Counted from the stretch's first letter, positions 42,152 through 52,218 are shown. The stretch: DNA of 64,000 nt from Actinokineospora globicatena (GCF_024171945.1 NZ_JAMTCR010000002.1:248001-312000); one strand, 5' to 3'. Notes: generated by a model not told the origin, from the letters alone. Program-made: numbers and translations.

Positions 42152-43453
42152 CTAGTCGCAGGTGACCGGCGGGCGGGTCTCGCCTGCGGGAAGCTTCTCC
42201 GGGGAGCGGTAGTCGTTGGTCACGATGACCAGCACGCCGGGCGAGGCGTCTTTGATCCCGTCGAAGCGGGACTCGCAGCGGGCGCCGAGGTCGGTGGCCA
42301 CTTTCTCGGCCAACTCCCGCTCGTACTGGTCGCCTGCGCGGAAGTAGATGGTGGTCATCGGGATCGTACCGCCGGAGTAGTTGCCACCTGGGGCGACGTC
42401 GTACCCCAGATCGCCGATGTCCTCTGCCGCCTTCGCCCCTAGGCCAGGAACGGAGGAGTTGTTGTACACCTTGATAACCGGCTTCTCGGTGACCGATGTG
42501 GGGGCGGTCGGCGTGGTGGTAGTGGTGGTCACGACGGCGGGTTTCGCGGGAGCTGAGGTGGGTGTCGGAGAAGAGGAGGTCGGGGCGTGGAGCGCGTCGA
42601 ACGGGTCTGGAGTGAAGCTCTCGTAGGCGAACCAGCCCGCGAAGGCGGTGGCGATACCCAGGGCCGCGGCCACAACCACCGTCCCCCAAGGGAAGCGGCG
42701 GCGTTCGGCGACGGGCGGCAGTGGACGCGGGTGGTGCACGGGGTTCCGGGCGAGCGCGAGCAGGCCCGCGTTGTGCGAGCCCGCGCTGCCGGGTAAGGGA
42801 TAGCCGTGGGCGGACATGCGGGAGTGGACCGCGCGGTAGATGTCGTCCAGGCCGAGGAGTTCCGAGTCGTTGGCGACGCCGTGGGTCAGGACGTGCAGGA
42901 GTTCGCCGGTGAAGGCGGTGTGGGTGTGGCCTCTGGGCGCGAGAGCGACAGCGTTGGGTGGTGTGGCGGCGAGGGTGTACGTGCCGGTGACCTCGACCTG
43001 GCCGACGACCGTGCCCATCGCGTCGGGGAGGGCGCGGCCGCTGAAGCAGCAGTCCAGGACCAGGACCCGGTTGGCGGCGGGCGATTCGCGCAGCACCTCC
43101 CGCACCACGTCGAACGCCAAGGCGCTGACCCGGACCTCGTCGGGGTCCGTGTCCGACAGCGCCAAGTGCAGTTCGCCCTTGCCCGGACTGATCAGGCCGT
43201 GCCCGGCGAAGTAGACCAGGACCGTGTCCTGCGCCTTGGTCTGCTCCCGCAGCGCCCGGTACACCTCGCGCACCGAGGTCGGGTTCGCCAGCACCACGCA
43301 GTGCTCCGGGGCGAACCCGCCCAGGTCCGGGTCGGTGAGGGCGGCCGCGAGGTCGCGCAGGTTCGCCCGGACGGCCGGGAGGTCGGGCAGGCGCTGGTAG
43401 TCGGTGGTTCCGATCAGGATGGCCCGGGAGCGGGCGGGATCGGGCAGGCGCAT
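42152..43453 (-). CDS. Caspase-like protease with TM helix and LytR C-terminal domain
   Basis: A 433-aa fusion. Residues about 6-240 form a peptidase C14/caspase-like domain: SRAILIGTTDYQ, the catalytic His in YFAGHGL and the catalytic Cys in LVLDCCFSGRA. One transmembrane helix follows (about 270-292), then a Thr/Pro-rich linker (about 305-345) and a LytR_C-type domain (IKVYNNSSVPGLGAKAAEDI to VLVIVTND). The caspase domain would be cytoplasmic and the LytR_C domain extracytoplasmic. The ATG at 43453 follows GAGGGA. Related bacterial caspases act in defence or programmed death; the wall-type domain suggests envelope sensing. Confidence 0.85.
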   Translation of the reverse strand: MRLPDPARSRAILIGTTDYQRLPDLPAVRANLRDLAAALTDPDLGGFAPEHCVVLANPTSVREVYRALREQTKAQDTVLVYFAGHGLISPGKGELHLALSDTDPDEVRVSALAFDVVREVLRESPAANRVLVLDCCFSGRALPDAMGTVVGQVEVTGTYTLAATPPNAVALAPRGHTHTAFTGELLHVLTHGVANDSELLGLDDIYRAVHSRMSAHGYPLPGSAGSHNAGLLALARNPVHHPRPLPPVAERRRFPWGTVVVAAALGIATAFAGWFAYESFTPDPFDALHAPTSSSPTPTSAPAKPAVVTTTTTTPTAPTSVTEKPVIKVYNNSSVPGLGAKAAEDIGDLGYDVAPGGNYSGGTIPMTTIYFRAGDQYERELAEKVATDLGARCESRFDGIKDASPGVLVIVTNDYRSPEKLPAGETRPPVTCD

Positions 43454-43498
43454 CGACGTCCCTCGGCAGGCGGCGGGTCCGGGACGACGATAAACGAA

Positions 43499-43527
43499 AA
43501 GGCCCCCCGGGTGCACCGGGGGGCCTT
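43499..43527 (-). terminator. Subtilase gene terminator
   Basis: AAGGCCCCCCGG / CCGGGGGGCCTT perfect 12-bp stem with loop GTGCA, followed on the minus strand by TTCGTTT, 15 bp after the subtilase stop. Confidence 0.85.
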
Positions 43528-43542
43528 CGCGTGGAACTGGTG

Positions 43543-45273
43543 CTACTTCAGGAACTTGCGACCGCCGGTCACCGCGTTCCAGGCGTCCACGGAGCCGTGG
43601 CCGTAGAAGCTGTTGAAGGAGGCGGTGCCGGTGCAGGTCGCGTTGAACTCGGCCGGGCGGCCGATGGGGGTGTAGTCCACCGTCCGCGGGGTCGGGCAGG
43701 CGATCTCGGCCGCGGTGCCCTCGAGGACCCGCTTGACCTTGTCCGGGGACAGCGACACGCCGTTGCGGGTGTAGTCGCCGTACTGGGACACGATCAGGGC
43801 GGCCACGCCGGAAGCGTGCGGCGAGGCCATCGAGGTGCCCTGCAGGTACTGGTAGTAGCCGCAGGTGCCGTTGGGCTTGCAGGCCTTCTGGACCCCGAGC
43901 GCCTCACCGTCCGGGGTGATGTCCCCGGCCTCGTCGATCGCCCCTTCGGTCAGTGCGACGTTGCGGGGGTAGGACGAGAGGATGAGGTTCTCGTTGGTGC
44001 GGTACCAGTCGGTGCCCAGGCCGTCGCGGAAGTACCCACCCGGCGCCGACACCGAGATGCGCTCGGTGCCGTAGTTCGAGTAGTCCGCCTTGGCCTGCGA
44101 CGGGCCGTACGCGCTGACACCGATGGCGTGCGGGCCCTCGATCGGCAGCGAGAAGCACGTCGCGTTGTCGATCGTGCGCAGGTACGCCGCGCCTGCCGGG
44201 TAGTCCGGGCTGCTGGAGTCGGGCAACGGGTTGCCCAGGTCCATGTGCCCGTTGCCGAGCGAGACGATCTGGCTGACGCCCTTGCGGTGCGCGTACTCCA
44301 TCGCCCGGTTGATGGACCGGACGATCAGCCGCTGCTCGGCGCGCTGCTCCGGGCTGTCGGCCGGGTTGTTGGCGCAGTTGTAGAGCCACGGGTCGACGTA
44401 GAACGACATGTTGACCACGTCGATGCCCGCGTCGCCCGCGTAGGTCATCGCGTCGACGACCGGCTGCAGGAAGAAGTAGCCGGAGTCCTGGCCACCGCGG
44501 ATGTTGACGATGGACACGTTCGGCGCGACACCGGAGATGCCGAAGCCGTCGGCGGCCGCGGCGATGGTGCCCGCGACGTGCGTGCCGTGCCCGCCGTTGT
44601 CGACGTCCGCGGGGTCGACGCAGCCCCGGTACTCACAGGGGCCGTCGACGACCTCGCCGTTCTCGTCGAACGGGATGTCGCGGGTGAAGTTGCGCGACAG
44701 CGCCCGGTCGAAGTTGGGCGCGATGTCCGGGTGCGACGCGTCGACGCCGGTGTCCAGGACACCGACCTTGACCCGCTTGTCCCCGGCCTGCTTGGTGCGG
44801 GCCAGGTCCGAGCGCACCGCGGACAGGCCCCACGCCAGCGAGTCGAGCGGGTCGAGACCCGCCGTCGACGCCTTCGGGGCCTTCTTCTTGCCCACCTTGG
44901 CCGAACGGCCCTCCTGCTCGACGGCCTTGGCCTTGGCCGCCTTGGAACCGCGCGGCGACTGGCCGATGGACTTCGAGCGGGCGGCCGTGTCGACCGCCCT
45001 GTTCCCCGCGAGTCGGGCGGTGAAGCCGTTCTCGGGAGCGGTGGCGGTGATCAGACCAGCGGCCTTGTTGCTGGTCACCACGGTGCCACCGGCCGCGCGC
45101 ACGGCGGCCTCGACCGACTCGACGGACGCGCCGTCAGCGGTGAGGACGTTGAACTCGACGGTCTTGCCGGACAGTGCTGGCTGGGCGTGGGCCGCGCTGG
45201 GCGCGACGAACCCGGCCAGGGTCACCACCAGCGGAACCGCGAGCGCGGCACCGACCAGTTTGCGACGATTCAC
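43543..45273 (-). CDS. Secreted subtilisin-family serine protease
   Basis: S8 peptidase of 576 aa: signal peptide (about 1-30, ending AAHAQPA), an N-terminal propeptide-like region (about 35-140, Lys/Ala-rich near its end), then the catalytic domain with Asp in GVLDTGVD, His in GGHGTHVAGT, the oxyanion Asn region SLGNGH and Ser in GTSMASPHASG. Cysteine pairs in the catalytic domain fit an extracellular enzyme. The GTG follows GAGGAGG. Situated just downstream of a peptide transporter operon, it could supply peptides for uptake. Confidence 0.92.
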   Translation of the reverse strand: MNRRKLVGAALAVPLVVTLAGFVAPSAAHAQPALSGKTVEFNVLTADGASVESVEAAVRAAGGTVVTSNKAAGLITATAPENGFTARLAGNRAVDTAARSKSIGQSPRGSKAAKAKAVEQEGRSAKVGKKKAPKASTAGLDPLDSLAWGLSAVRSDLARTKQAGDKRVKVGVLDTGVDASHPDIAPNFDRALSRNFTRDIPFDENGEVVDGPCEYRGCVDPADVDNGGHGTHVAGTIAAAADGFGISGVAPNVSIVNIRGGQDSGYFFLQPVVDAMTYAGDAGIDVVNMSFYVDPWLYNCANNPADSPEQRAEQRLIVRSINRAMEYAHRKGVSQIVSLGNGHMDLGNPLPDSSSPDYPAGAAYLRTIDNATCFSLPIEGPHAIGVSAYGPSQAKADYSNYGTERISVSAPGGYFRDGLGTDWYRTNENLILSSYPRNVALTEGAIDEAGDITPDGEALGVQKACKPNGTCGYYQYLQGTSMASPHASGVAALIVSQYGDYTRNGVSLSPDKVKRVLEGTAAEIACPTPRTVDYTPIGRPAEFNATCTGTASFNSFYGHGSVDAWNAVTGGRKFLK

Positions 45274-45316
45274 GCGAACTCCTCCTCGTGCACCATCCCT
45301 GAGGTCTGCCCCCGAC

Positions 45317-46315
45317 TCAGGGAACGATCGACTTCTCCTCGGCGAAGTGGCAGGCGCTGGGGTGGTTGGCCACCCTGGTCACCAGCTTCGGCGCCTCCTG
45401 CGCGCAGATGTCCTGCGCCTTCCAGCACCGGGTGCGGAACCGGCAGCCCGACGGCGGGTCGACCGGGCTGGGGACGTCGCCCTCCAGCCGGATGATCTGC
45501 CGGGAGCTGCGCAGCTCCGGGTCCGGCACCGGCACCGCCGAGAGCAGCGCCTGGGTGTAGGGGTGGGTCGGGTGCTCGTAGATCTCCTCTTCCGTCCCGA
45601 TCTCCACCACCTTCCCCAGGTACATCACGGCGACCCGGTCGGACAGGTGGCGGACCACGGACAGGTCGTGCGCGATGAACACGTACGACAGCCCGAACTC
45701 GGTCTGCAGATCACCGAGCAGGTTCATCACCTGCGCCTGGATGGACACGTCCAGCGCCGAGACCGGCTCGTCGCAGACGATCACCTTGGGCCGCAGCGCG
45801 AGCGCGCGGGCGATGCCGATGCGCTGGCGCTGACCGCCGGAGAACTGGTGCGGGTAGCGGTTGATGTGCTCGGGGTTGAGCCCGACCACGTCGAGCAGCT
45901 CGCGCACCTTCTTCGCCCGCGAGCCCTTCGGCGCCACCTCGGGGTGGATCTCGAACGGCTCGCCGATGATGTCGCCGACGGTCATCCTCGGGTTGAGCGA
46001 GGTGTACGGGTCCTGCAGCACGATCTGGATGTCGCGGCGCAGCTTGCGCAGCTCGCCGCCCTTCATCTTCAGGATGTCGCGACCCTCGAAGGTGGCCGTG
46101 CCGCTGGTCGCGGGCTCCAGCCGCATCAGCACCTGGGCCAGCGTCGACTTGCCGCAGCCGGACTCGCCGACCACGCCGAGGGTCTCGCCGCGCTTGAGGT
46201 CGAAGGACACGCCGTCGACCGCGCGCACGTGCCCGACGGTGCGCTTGAACAGCACGCCGACCCGGACCGGGAAGTGCTTGACCAGGTCGCGGACCTCGAT
46301 GATGTTGTCAGTCAC
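45317..46315 (-). CDS. Oligopeptide/dipeptide ABC transporter ATP-binding protein (DppF/OppF type)
   Basis: ATPase of 332 aa. Walker A is GESGCGKST, the signature is [15 protein letters not shown], Walker B is [12 protein letters not shown], and the switch His is in FIAHDL. The C-terminal oligopeptide-transporter domain carries the CxxxxxxC cluster ([15 protein letters not shown]) that binds an iron-sulfur centre in some relatives. The GTG start overlaps the DppD-type stop by 8 bp. It is the last gene of the five-gene operon. Confidence 0.93.
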   Translation of the reverse strand: MTDNIIEVRDLVKHFPVRVGVLFKRTVGHVRAVDGVSFDLKRGETLGVVGESGCGKSTLAQVLMRLEPATSGTATFEGRDILKMKGGELRKLRRDIQIVLQDPYTSLNPRMTVGDIIGEPFEIHPEVAPKGSRAKKVRELLDVVGLNPEHINRYPHQFSGGQRQRIGIARALALRPKVIVCDEPVSALDVSIQAQVMNLLGDLQTEFGLSYVFIAHDLSVVRHLSDRVAVMYLGKVVEIGTEEEIYEHPTHPYTQALLSAVPVPDPELRSSRQIIRLEGDVPSPVDPPSGCRFRTRCWKAQDICAQEAPKLVTRVANHPSACHFAEEKSIVP

Positions 46316-47342
46316 CGCTGATCAGCTCCTCGGCGAAGTGGCAGGCGCTGAGCCGACCTGGGGCCAGGCGGTGCTGCGGCGGGACCTCGGTCTTGCAGAT
46401 GTCCTGCACGCGGGGGCACCTCGGGTTGAACGGACAGCCCTTGGGCACGTTGAGCAAGCTCGGCGGCAGCCCCTTGATGGTGCGCAGCTCGGTGCCCTTG
46501 AGGTCGAGCCGGGGCAGCGAGTCGAGCAGCCCCTGGGTGTAGGGGTGGCCGGGCTTGCGGTAGAGGTCGCGCGCGAGCGACTGCTCCACGATCCGCCCGG
46601 CGTACATGACCGCGATCCGGTCGGCGACCTCGGCGACCACGCCGAGGTCGTGGGTGATCAGGATCAGGCCCATGTTCCGCTCGACCTGGATGTCCTTGAG
46701 CAGGTCCATGATCTGGGCCTGCACGGTGACGTCGAGCGCGGTGGTCGGCTCGTCGGCGATGAGCATCTCCGGGTCGAGCGCGAGCGACATCGCGATCATC
46801 GCGCGCTGCCGCATGCCGCCGGAGAACTCGTGCGGGTACTGGCGCACCCGGCCCTTCGCGTTCGGGATCTTGACCTGGTCGAGCAGTTCGACGGCGCGCT
46901 TGCGGGCGTCCTTTCGCGACATCCCCCGGCGCAGCCGCAGCTGCTCCTCGATCTGGAAGCCGACGGTGAAAACCGGGTTGAGCGCGGAGAGCGCGTCCTG
47001 GAAGATCATGGCGATGCCCGATCCGCGCACCTCCCGCCGCCGCCGCGCCGAGGCCTTGAGCAGGTTCTCGCCGTGGAACCGGATCTCGCCGCCGGTGATG
47101 AAGCCGGGCGGCATGTCCAGGATGCCCATGATCGTCTGCGCGGTCACCGACTTGCCGGAGCCGGACTCGCCGAGCACGGCGAGCGTCTCACCCGGCTCGA
47201 CCCGGTAGCTGACGCCGTTGAGCACCTTGGCCACCCCGTCGCGGGTGCGGAACTCGACGAACAGGTCGTCGACCTCCAGCAGCGGGGCCCCGGGGACCTG
47301 GCCTGGTTCTTCGAAGTCCACTTCGGACTGTGTGGTGGTCAT
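46308..47342 (-). CDS. Oligopeptide/dipeptide ABC transporter ATP-binding protein (DppD/OppD type)
   Basis: ATPase of 344 aa with Walker A GESGSGKS, signature [15 protein letters not shown], Walker [13 protein letters not shown] and the oligopeptide-type C-terminal Cys cluster ([15 protein letters not shown]). The [14 protein letters not shown] start has GAGG upstream. It lies 4 bp after the permease gene and overlaps the next ATPase gene. With its partner it powers the transporter as a heterodimer. Confidence 0.93.
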   Translation of the reverse strand: MTTTQSEVDFEEPGQVPGAPLLEVDDLFVEFRTRDGVAKVLNGVSYRVEPGETLAVLGESGSGKSVTAQTIMGILDMPPGFITGGEIRFHGENLLKASARRRREVRGSGIAMIFQDALSALNPVFTVGFQIEEQLRLRRGMSRKDARKRAVELLDQVKIPNAKGRVRQYPHEFSGGMRQRAMIAMSLALDPEMLIADEPTTALDVTVQAQIMDLLKDIQVERNMGLILITHDLGVVAEVADRIAVMYAGRIVEQSLARDLYRKPGHPYTQGLLDSLPRLDLKGTELRTIKGLPPSLLNVPKGCPFNPRCPRVQDICKTEVPPQHRLAPGRLSACHFAEELISGD

Positions 47343-47346
47343 GGCG

Positions 47347-48300
47347 CTACCTCGCCTTGGGGTCCAGCGCTTCGCGCACGGCGTCGCCGAGCATCACGAA
47401 GGCGAGCACGGTCGCGGTCAGGAACGCAGCGGGGAACAGCAGGCTGTGCGGGGCCACCCGGATCACGTCGCGCGAGTCCGAGATCATCACGCCCCAGGAC
47501 ACGACCGGCGCGCGCAGCCCGATGCCGAGGAACGACAGCGTCGCCTCCGCACCGATGAACGCGCCGAGCGCGATGGTCGCGTAGACCAGCACGGGCGCGA
47601 CCGCGTTGGGCAGCATGTGCCGCAGGATGATCCGCGACGTGCTGGCGCCGAGCGCGCGGGCGGCCTTGACGTAGTCCTGCTGCTTGGCGGCGATGGCCGC
47701 CGACCGCATGATGCGCATGCACACCGGCCACGACAGGATCGAGATGGACAGCACGACCAGGAAGATGATCTGGGTCGCGCTGGTGTCGCCGCTGGCGCGG
47801 AAGCTGGACAGGATGACGATGGCGCCCAGGACGAAGGGCAGGCCGAAGAACACGTCGGCGATGCGCGACATGAGTCCGTCGAGCCAACCGCCGTAGTACC
47901 CGGCGAGCAGGCCGAAGGTCGATCCGATGAGGACGGTGAGCAGGGTCGCTGCCACGCCGACGATGATCGACGCCCGGCTCCCGTAGATGGTCCGGGAGAA
48001 CAGGTCGTAGCCCTGGTTGTCGTAACCGAACCAGGCGGCCGCCGAGGGTCCCTCGCGGCTCTTGCCCAGCTCGGCGTAGTTCGGGTCCACCGAGGTGAAC
48101 AGGCTCGGCCAGAACGCCATGAGCAGCACGAGCAGGATCAGCGCCGCGGAGACGATGAACAGGGGTCGCCTGCGCAGGTCGTGCCAGGCGTCGGAGGCGA
48201 GGCTGCGGGGCTTGTTGCCCTTGACCTCGGCGTGCTCTGCCGCGGTGACGAACTCCTCTGGAGCGGTCGTCACCGCGCTCGCGGTGCTCGGGTCAGTCAT
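47347..48300 (-). CDS. Peptide ABC transporter permease (DppC/OppC type)
   Basis: Permease of 317 aa with a cytoplasmic N-terminus of about 50 residues and six predicted helices. The inner-membrane ATPase-contact (EAA) loop is AARALGASTSRIILRHMLPN. The ATG at 48300 overlaps the DppB-type stop by 8 bp and is preferred over a start 9 codons upstream. Substrate class (peptide, or another compound using the same family, such as nickel or sugars) is inferred from family and context. Confidence 0.92.
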   Translation of the reverse strand: MTDPSTASAVTTAPEEFVTAAEHAEVKGNKPRSLASDAWHDLRRRPLFIVSAALILLVLLMAFWPSLFTSVDPNYAELGKSREGPSAAAWFGYDNQGYDLFSRTIYGSRASIIVGVAATLLTVLIGSTFGLLAGYYGGWLDGLMSRIADVFFGLPFVLGAIVILSSFRASGDTSATQIIFLVVLSISILSWPVCMRIMRSAAIAAKQQDYVKAARALGASTSRIILRHMLPNAVAPVLVYATIALGAFIGAEATLSFLGIGLRAPVVSWGVMISDSRDVIRVAPHSLLFPAAFLTATVLAFVMLGDAVREALDPKAR

Positions 48301-49222
48301 AGCGGATCCTTGGGTCGAGGACGGCATAGAGCAGGTCCACCAGCAGGTTCGACAACAGGTAGACCATCACCAGCAGCGTGACGACGCCGGTGACCGTTAC
48401 CCCTTCCTTGCCGATGATGCCGTCGTAGACGAGACTGCCGATGCCCTTGATGTCGAAGATGCCCTCGGTGACGATGGCTCCGCCCATGAGGGCGCCGAGG
48501 TCGGTACCGAGGAACGTCACCACGGGGATCGCGGAGTTGCGCAGCAGGTGCACGCCGACGACGCGCCGCTGGCGCAGTCCCTTGGCGGTCGCCGTCCGGA
48601 CGTAGTCCGCGCGCTTGTTCTCCGCGATGGAGGTCCTGGTCAACCTGGTCACGTAGGCCATGGACAGGCTGCCGAGGACGAACCCGGGGACGATGAGGTG
48701 CTCCCACGGCGCTGGTGAGGCGGAGACCGTGGTCTTGATCCACTTGAGCTCGAACCCGAGGGTGATCTGCAGGACGAAGCCGGTGACGAAGACGGGCAGC
48801 GAGATCAGGAACAACGTGGAGACGAGCACCAGGTTGTCCAGGAAGCCGCGGCCGCGCAGGCCGGTCAGCACGCCCGCGGCGAGGCCGATGACCGCTTCGA
48901 TGGCGAGCGCGACGAGGGCCAACCGGATGGTGTTCGGGTAGGCGTCGCCGATGAGCTCGCCGACGTCGAGGCCGCGGAAGGTCTCACCGAAGTTGCCCTG
49001 CAGCACGTTGAGCATGTACTTGCCGTACTGCACGACCAGCGGGTCGCCGAGGTTGAACTTGTCCATCATGGCCTGGACGTAGGCGTCCGGGCAGGGGCGG
49101 TCGCCGCACTTGCCCGCGAACGCGTCGCCGGGAAGGCTCCAGACCAGCCAGTAGATCAGGAAGGTGGTCCCGATGAACACCGGGATCAGCTGTAGTAGTC
49201 GTCGGAGGACGTAGCGTCCCAT
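48293..49222 (-). CDS. Peptide ABC transporter permease (DppB/OppB type)
   Basis: Permease of 309 aa. The opening MGRYVLRRLLQLIPVFIGTTF is the classic DppB start, and the EAA loop reads TATAKGLRQRRVVGVHLLRN. An extracytoplasmic loop after helix 1 has two cysteines (GKCGDRPCPD). The ATG at 49222 follows GGGAGAG; a start four codons upstream is also possible. A strong hairpin separates it from the binding-protein gene, which probably lowers permease expression relative to the binding protein. Confidence 0.92.
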   Translation of the reverse strand: MGRYVLRRLLQLIPVFIGTTFLIYWLVWSLPGDAFAGKCGDRPCPDAYVQAMMDKFNLGDPLVVQYGKYMLNVLQGNFGETFRGLDVGELIGDAYPNTIRLALVALAIEAVIGLAAGVLTGLRGRGFLDNLVLVSTLFLISLPVFVTGFVLQITLGFELKWIKTTVSASPAPWEHLIVPGFVLGSLSMAYVTRLTRTSIAENKRADYVRTATAKGLRQRRVVGVHLLRNSAIPVVTFLGTDLGALMGGAIVTEGIFDIKGIGSLVYDGIIGKEGVTVTGVVTLLVMVYLLSNLLVDLLYAVLDPRIRYD

Positions 49223-49239
49223 TGTCTCTCCCAACCTGA

Positions 49240-49282
49240 CTCCGGGCCGGGGGCGCGGGATCGCCGCACCCCCGGCCCGGAG
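49240..49282 (-). terminator. Hairpin between the binding-protein and permease genes
   Basis: A 14-bp perfect stem (49240-49253 with 49269-49282), 16 bp after the binding-protein stop. Such hairpins within transporter operons end most transcripts after the binding-protein gene or stabilise that part of the mRNA. Confidence 0.82.
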
Positions 49283-49297
49283 TGGAACTGGTGTGAA

Positions 49298-50968
49298 CTA
49301 CTTCTTCTTGACCGTCACGCTGGTCAGGTCCAGTTCACGCAGCGAGCTGAGGCGGGCGTTGTCGAGCCGCTCGGACCAGCCGTACTGGGCGGTCTGGTTC
49401 CACAGCGGGATGACCGGGAAGTCCTCGGCGAGCACGCGCTCACCCTCCTGGTACAGCTTGTTCGCCTCTTCGACGCTGGGGGCGGAGTCCGCCCGGGCCA
49501 GGATCGCGTCGAGCTTGGGGCTGGAGTACTCACCGTCGTTCGAGGAAGCGCCGGTGCGGTACAGCTGGTTCAGGAAGTTCTCGATCGACGGGTAGTCCGC
49601 GATCCAGCCGGTGCGGAAGATCGCGTTCATCTGCCGCGCGTTGATCTTCTGGCGGGTCTCGGCGAAGGTCGGGATGGGCTCGTAGAGGCACTCGATGCCC
49701 AGCGCGTTCTTGATGCTGTTGCAGGTCGCGGTCATCCAGTCCTTGTGCCCACCGTCAGCGTTGGTGGAGAACTTGACGGTGCCCTTGAAGCCGGACTTGG
49801 CCAGGTACTCCTTGGCCTTCTCCGGGTTGTAGGTGCACAGGTCGCCGCACTGGCCCTTGGCGTAGCCGGGGACAGCCGGGTTGACCCAGCCGTCGGCCGG
49901 GATGCGGGTGCCGTCGAAGATCTTGTCGACGATCTCCTGGCGGTTGATCGCCAGCGACAGCGCCTTGCGCAGGTCGGCGTTGGTGTAGGTCGGGTCGTAG
50001 TACGGGAAGGTCAGGGTCTGGTTGCCCATGTACGGGGTCGACCCGTTGCGGCCCTCGAGGTCCTGCTTGTACTTGCCACCGGCGATGCCGGTCGGCGGGA
50101 TGGTGTCGAGGAAGTCCAGGTCACCGCCGACGATGGCGGTGTAGGCGGCCTCGTTCGACTCGAAGATCTTGAACGTGAGGTCCTTGAACTTCGCCTTGTC
50201 GTCACCGGCGTAGTCGTCGTTGCGGGTCAGCACGATCTCGGCGTTGGGCTTGCGCGAGACGAACTTGAACGGGCCGTTGCCGACCGGCTTGGCCTCGAAG
50301 CCCTTCTGGTCGCTGAAGAACGAGTCCGGCAGCGGGAAGAAGGGGTTGTAGCCCAGCTTCAGCGGGAAGACCGCGAACGGGGCGGTGAGGTTGACCTCGA
50401 AGGTGGTGTCGTCGACGACCTTGAGGCCGGACATCTCCTTGGTGGTCGGCTCCGGCGCCTTCTGCGGGCCCGCGGTGCCGTCCGGGTCCTCGGTGTGCAC
50501 GTCCTTGTAGCCCTGGACCTGCTCGAAGAAGCTCGCGCCCTGCTGCCCGTTGGGGCTGTAGGCGGTGTAGTTCCAGGCGTCGACGAAGTTCTTGGCCTTC
50601 ACCGGGGTGCCGTCGTGGAACTTCCAGCCCGCGTTGAGCGTGATCTTGTAGGTCTTGGAGTCGGTGGTCGCGATCTCCTTGGCCACGGCGTTCTTCGACT
50701 CACCGGTGACCGCGTCGTACCTGGTCAGACCGGTGAACAGCGCGCGGATGACCTTGCTGCCGCCGCTCTCGGTCGTGTTACCGGGCACGAGCGGGTTCTC
50801 CGGCTCGGTACCGAAGGCCGACAGCGCGCCATCGGCGTCAGCGGCCCCGGTGTTGCCACCGGTGGTGCCGCCGCTGCCGGTGTCCTCGCTGCCACCGCCA
50901 CACCCCGCGATCGTGAGCGCGAGTGCAAGCGGCATCACCGATGCCGCTATCCAGCGTGGTTTGCGCAT
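49298..50968 (-). CDS. Peptide-binding lipoprotein (DppA/OppA type, SBP family 5)
   Basis: Solute-binding protein of 556 aa and the first gene of the operon. The lipobox LTIAGC (about 18-23) marks a lipoprotein, followed by a Gly/Ser/Thr linker. The family-5 fold is clear from NPLVPGNTTESGG, KFHDGTPVKAKNFVDAW, VGNGPFKF and LRKALSLAINRQEI. Trp/Asp in IFRTGWIADYP lie in the peptide-binding cleft. GGAGGAGACCC precedes the ATG. It captures oligopeptides for the B/C permeases and D/F ATPases downstream. Confidence 0.94.
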   Translation of the reverse strand: MRKPRWIAASVMPLALALTIAGCGGGSEDTGSGGTTGGNTGAADADGALSAFGTEPENPLVPGNTTESGGSKVIRALFTGLTRYDAVTGESKNAVAKEIATTDSKTYKITLNAGWKFHDGTPVKAKNFVDAWNYTAYSPNGQQGASFFEQVQGYKDVHTEDPDGTAGPQKAPEPTTKEMSGLKVVDDTTFEVNLTAPFAVFPLKLGYNPFFPLPDSFFSDQKGFEAKPVGNGPFKFVSRKPNAEIVLTRNDDYAGDDKAKFKDLTFKIFESNEAAYTAIVGGDLDFLDTIPPTGIAGGKYKQDLEGRNGSTPYMGNQTLTFPYYDPTYTNADLRKALSLAINRQEIVDKIFDGTRIPADGWVNPAVPGYAKGQCGDLCTYNPEKAKEYLAKSGFKGTVKFSTNADGGHKDWMTATCNSIKNALGIECLYEPIPTFAETRQKINARQMNAIFRTGWIADYPSIENFLNQLYRTGASSNDGEYSSPKLDAILARADSAPSVEEANKLYQEGERVLAEDFPVIPLWNQTAQYGWSERLDNARLSSLRELDLTSVTVKKK

Positions 50969-51246
50969 GGGTCTCCTCCCAGGCTAGTTCGACGTGCTCG
51001 GGCTTGGTACGCCCAACGGCAGTCGTCGATCGCGGAGCGGAACCGCCCGCTCCGAAAGTGAGTGGAAGTTAACCGGAGGGGTGAGTCAGCAGGCGATCGA
51101 CAGCGTCACAAACGAGTCACAATCAGCGCGAGTTCATCCGTTTGGGGGATGGCATCTTCGGAGAGTGACCGCTAACCGAACAGTTTGTCGTTGGCGATTC
51201 TGTGTCAGGGCAATGTTATGACGGCTATCGGAGAAACTGATGCGGA

Positions 51247-52218
51247 TCACTGATGGCCCGCGGTCCTCGCGATGGACAGCGCGATGCCGTCCAGAATGTC
51301 GTGTTCGCTCACCAGAAGGCTTGTGATCTCCGTCTCCAGCGCGACGCGCCTGGCCAGGGCCCGGACCACCACCGCGCCACCACCGATCACGTCCACCCGA
51401 CCGGGGTGCATGGCCCCGATGGCGGCGCGTTCGTGGTGACCGGTGGTGAGCAGGCGGGTGGTGATCTCCTCGATCCCGGTGAACGGGATCCGGCTCAGGT
51501 GGATCCGCTCCGGGTCGTAGGTCGAGAGCCCCAGCGCCATCGCGGCCATGGTGGTGACGGTGCCCGCGACGCCGACCCAGGTGCGCGCGGCGGCCACCGG
51601 GACCTGCGCGAACGCCTCGTCGAGCAGCAGGCGGGCCACCTCGTCGGCCTCGGCCACCTCGGCCGCGGTCGGCGGGTCGGAGCGCAGCGCGCGCTCGGTG
51701 AGGCGGACGCAGCCGACGTCGACCGAGTGCGCGCCGTCGAAGGTCGCGGAGACCCCGTCCCAGGTGCCGAGCACCAGCTCGGTCGACCCGCCGCCGACGT
51801 CGGCGACCAGGAAGGGGCCGTCGTCGGGGTCCAGGTCGCCCACGGCGCCGGTGAACGACAGCCGCGCCTCCTCGGCCCCGCTGATGACCTCGGCCTCGAC
51901 ACCGAGCACCTCGGCGGTCATGGCGAAGAACTCGGCGCGGTTCGCCGCGTCCCTGGTGGCCGAGGTGGCCACCATCCGCACCCGCTCGACGCCCTTGCGG
52001 CGCAGCACGCCGCCGTAGTCGACCAGGGCGGACCTGGTCCTGGCGATGGCCTCGGGGGCGAGCAGGCCGGTGGCGTCGACGCCCTGGCCCAGGCGCACGA
52101 CCCGCATCTCGCGGTGCAGGTCGCGCAGCGCGGCCGAGCCGTCGTGCCCGGTGGCCACCTCGGCCACCAGCAGGCGGATCGAGTTCGTGCCGCAGTCGAT
52201 GGCGGCCACTCTGCTCAT
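51247..52218 (-). CDS. Ppx/GppA phosphatase
   Basis: Exopolyphosphatase/pppGpp phosphatase family member of 323 aa. AAIDCGTNSIRLLVAE is phosphate loop 1, VRMVATSATRDAAN and ISGAEEARLSF are core motifs, and DVGGGSTELVLG is phosphate loop 2. The catalytic Glu is probably in SGAEEARL. At about 320 aa it lacks the C-terminal HD domain, like mycobacterial Ppx1 (Rv1026). That gene lies near eno, lpqU and divIC in M. tuberculosis, and the same set occurs here between 51 and 60 kb, with insertions. Confidence 0.92.
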   Translation of the reverse strand: MSRVAAIDCGTNSIRLLVAEVATGHDGSAALRDLHREMRVVRLGQGVDATGLLAPEAIARTRSALVDYGGVLRRKGVERVRMVATSATRDAANRAEFFAMTAEVLGVEAEVISGAEEARLSFTGAVGDLDPDDGPFLVADVGGGSTELVLGTWDGVSATFDGAHSVDVGCVRLTERALRSDPPTAAEVAEADEVARLLLDEAFAQVPVAAARTWVGVAGTVTTMAAMALGLSTYDPERIHLSRIPFTGIEEITTRLLTTGHHERAAIGAMHPGRVDVIGGGAVVVRALARRVALETEITSLLVSEHDILDGIALSIARTAGHQ

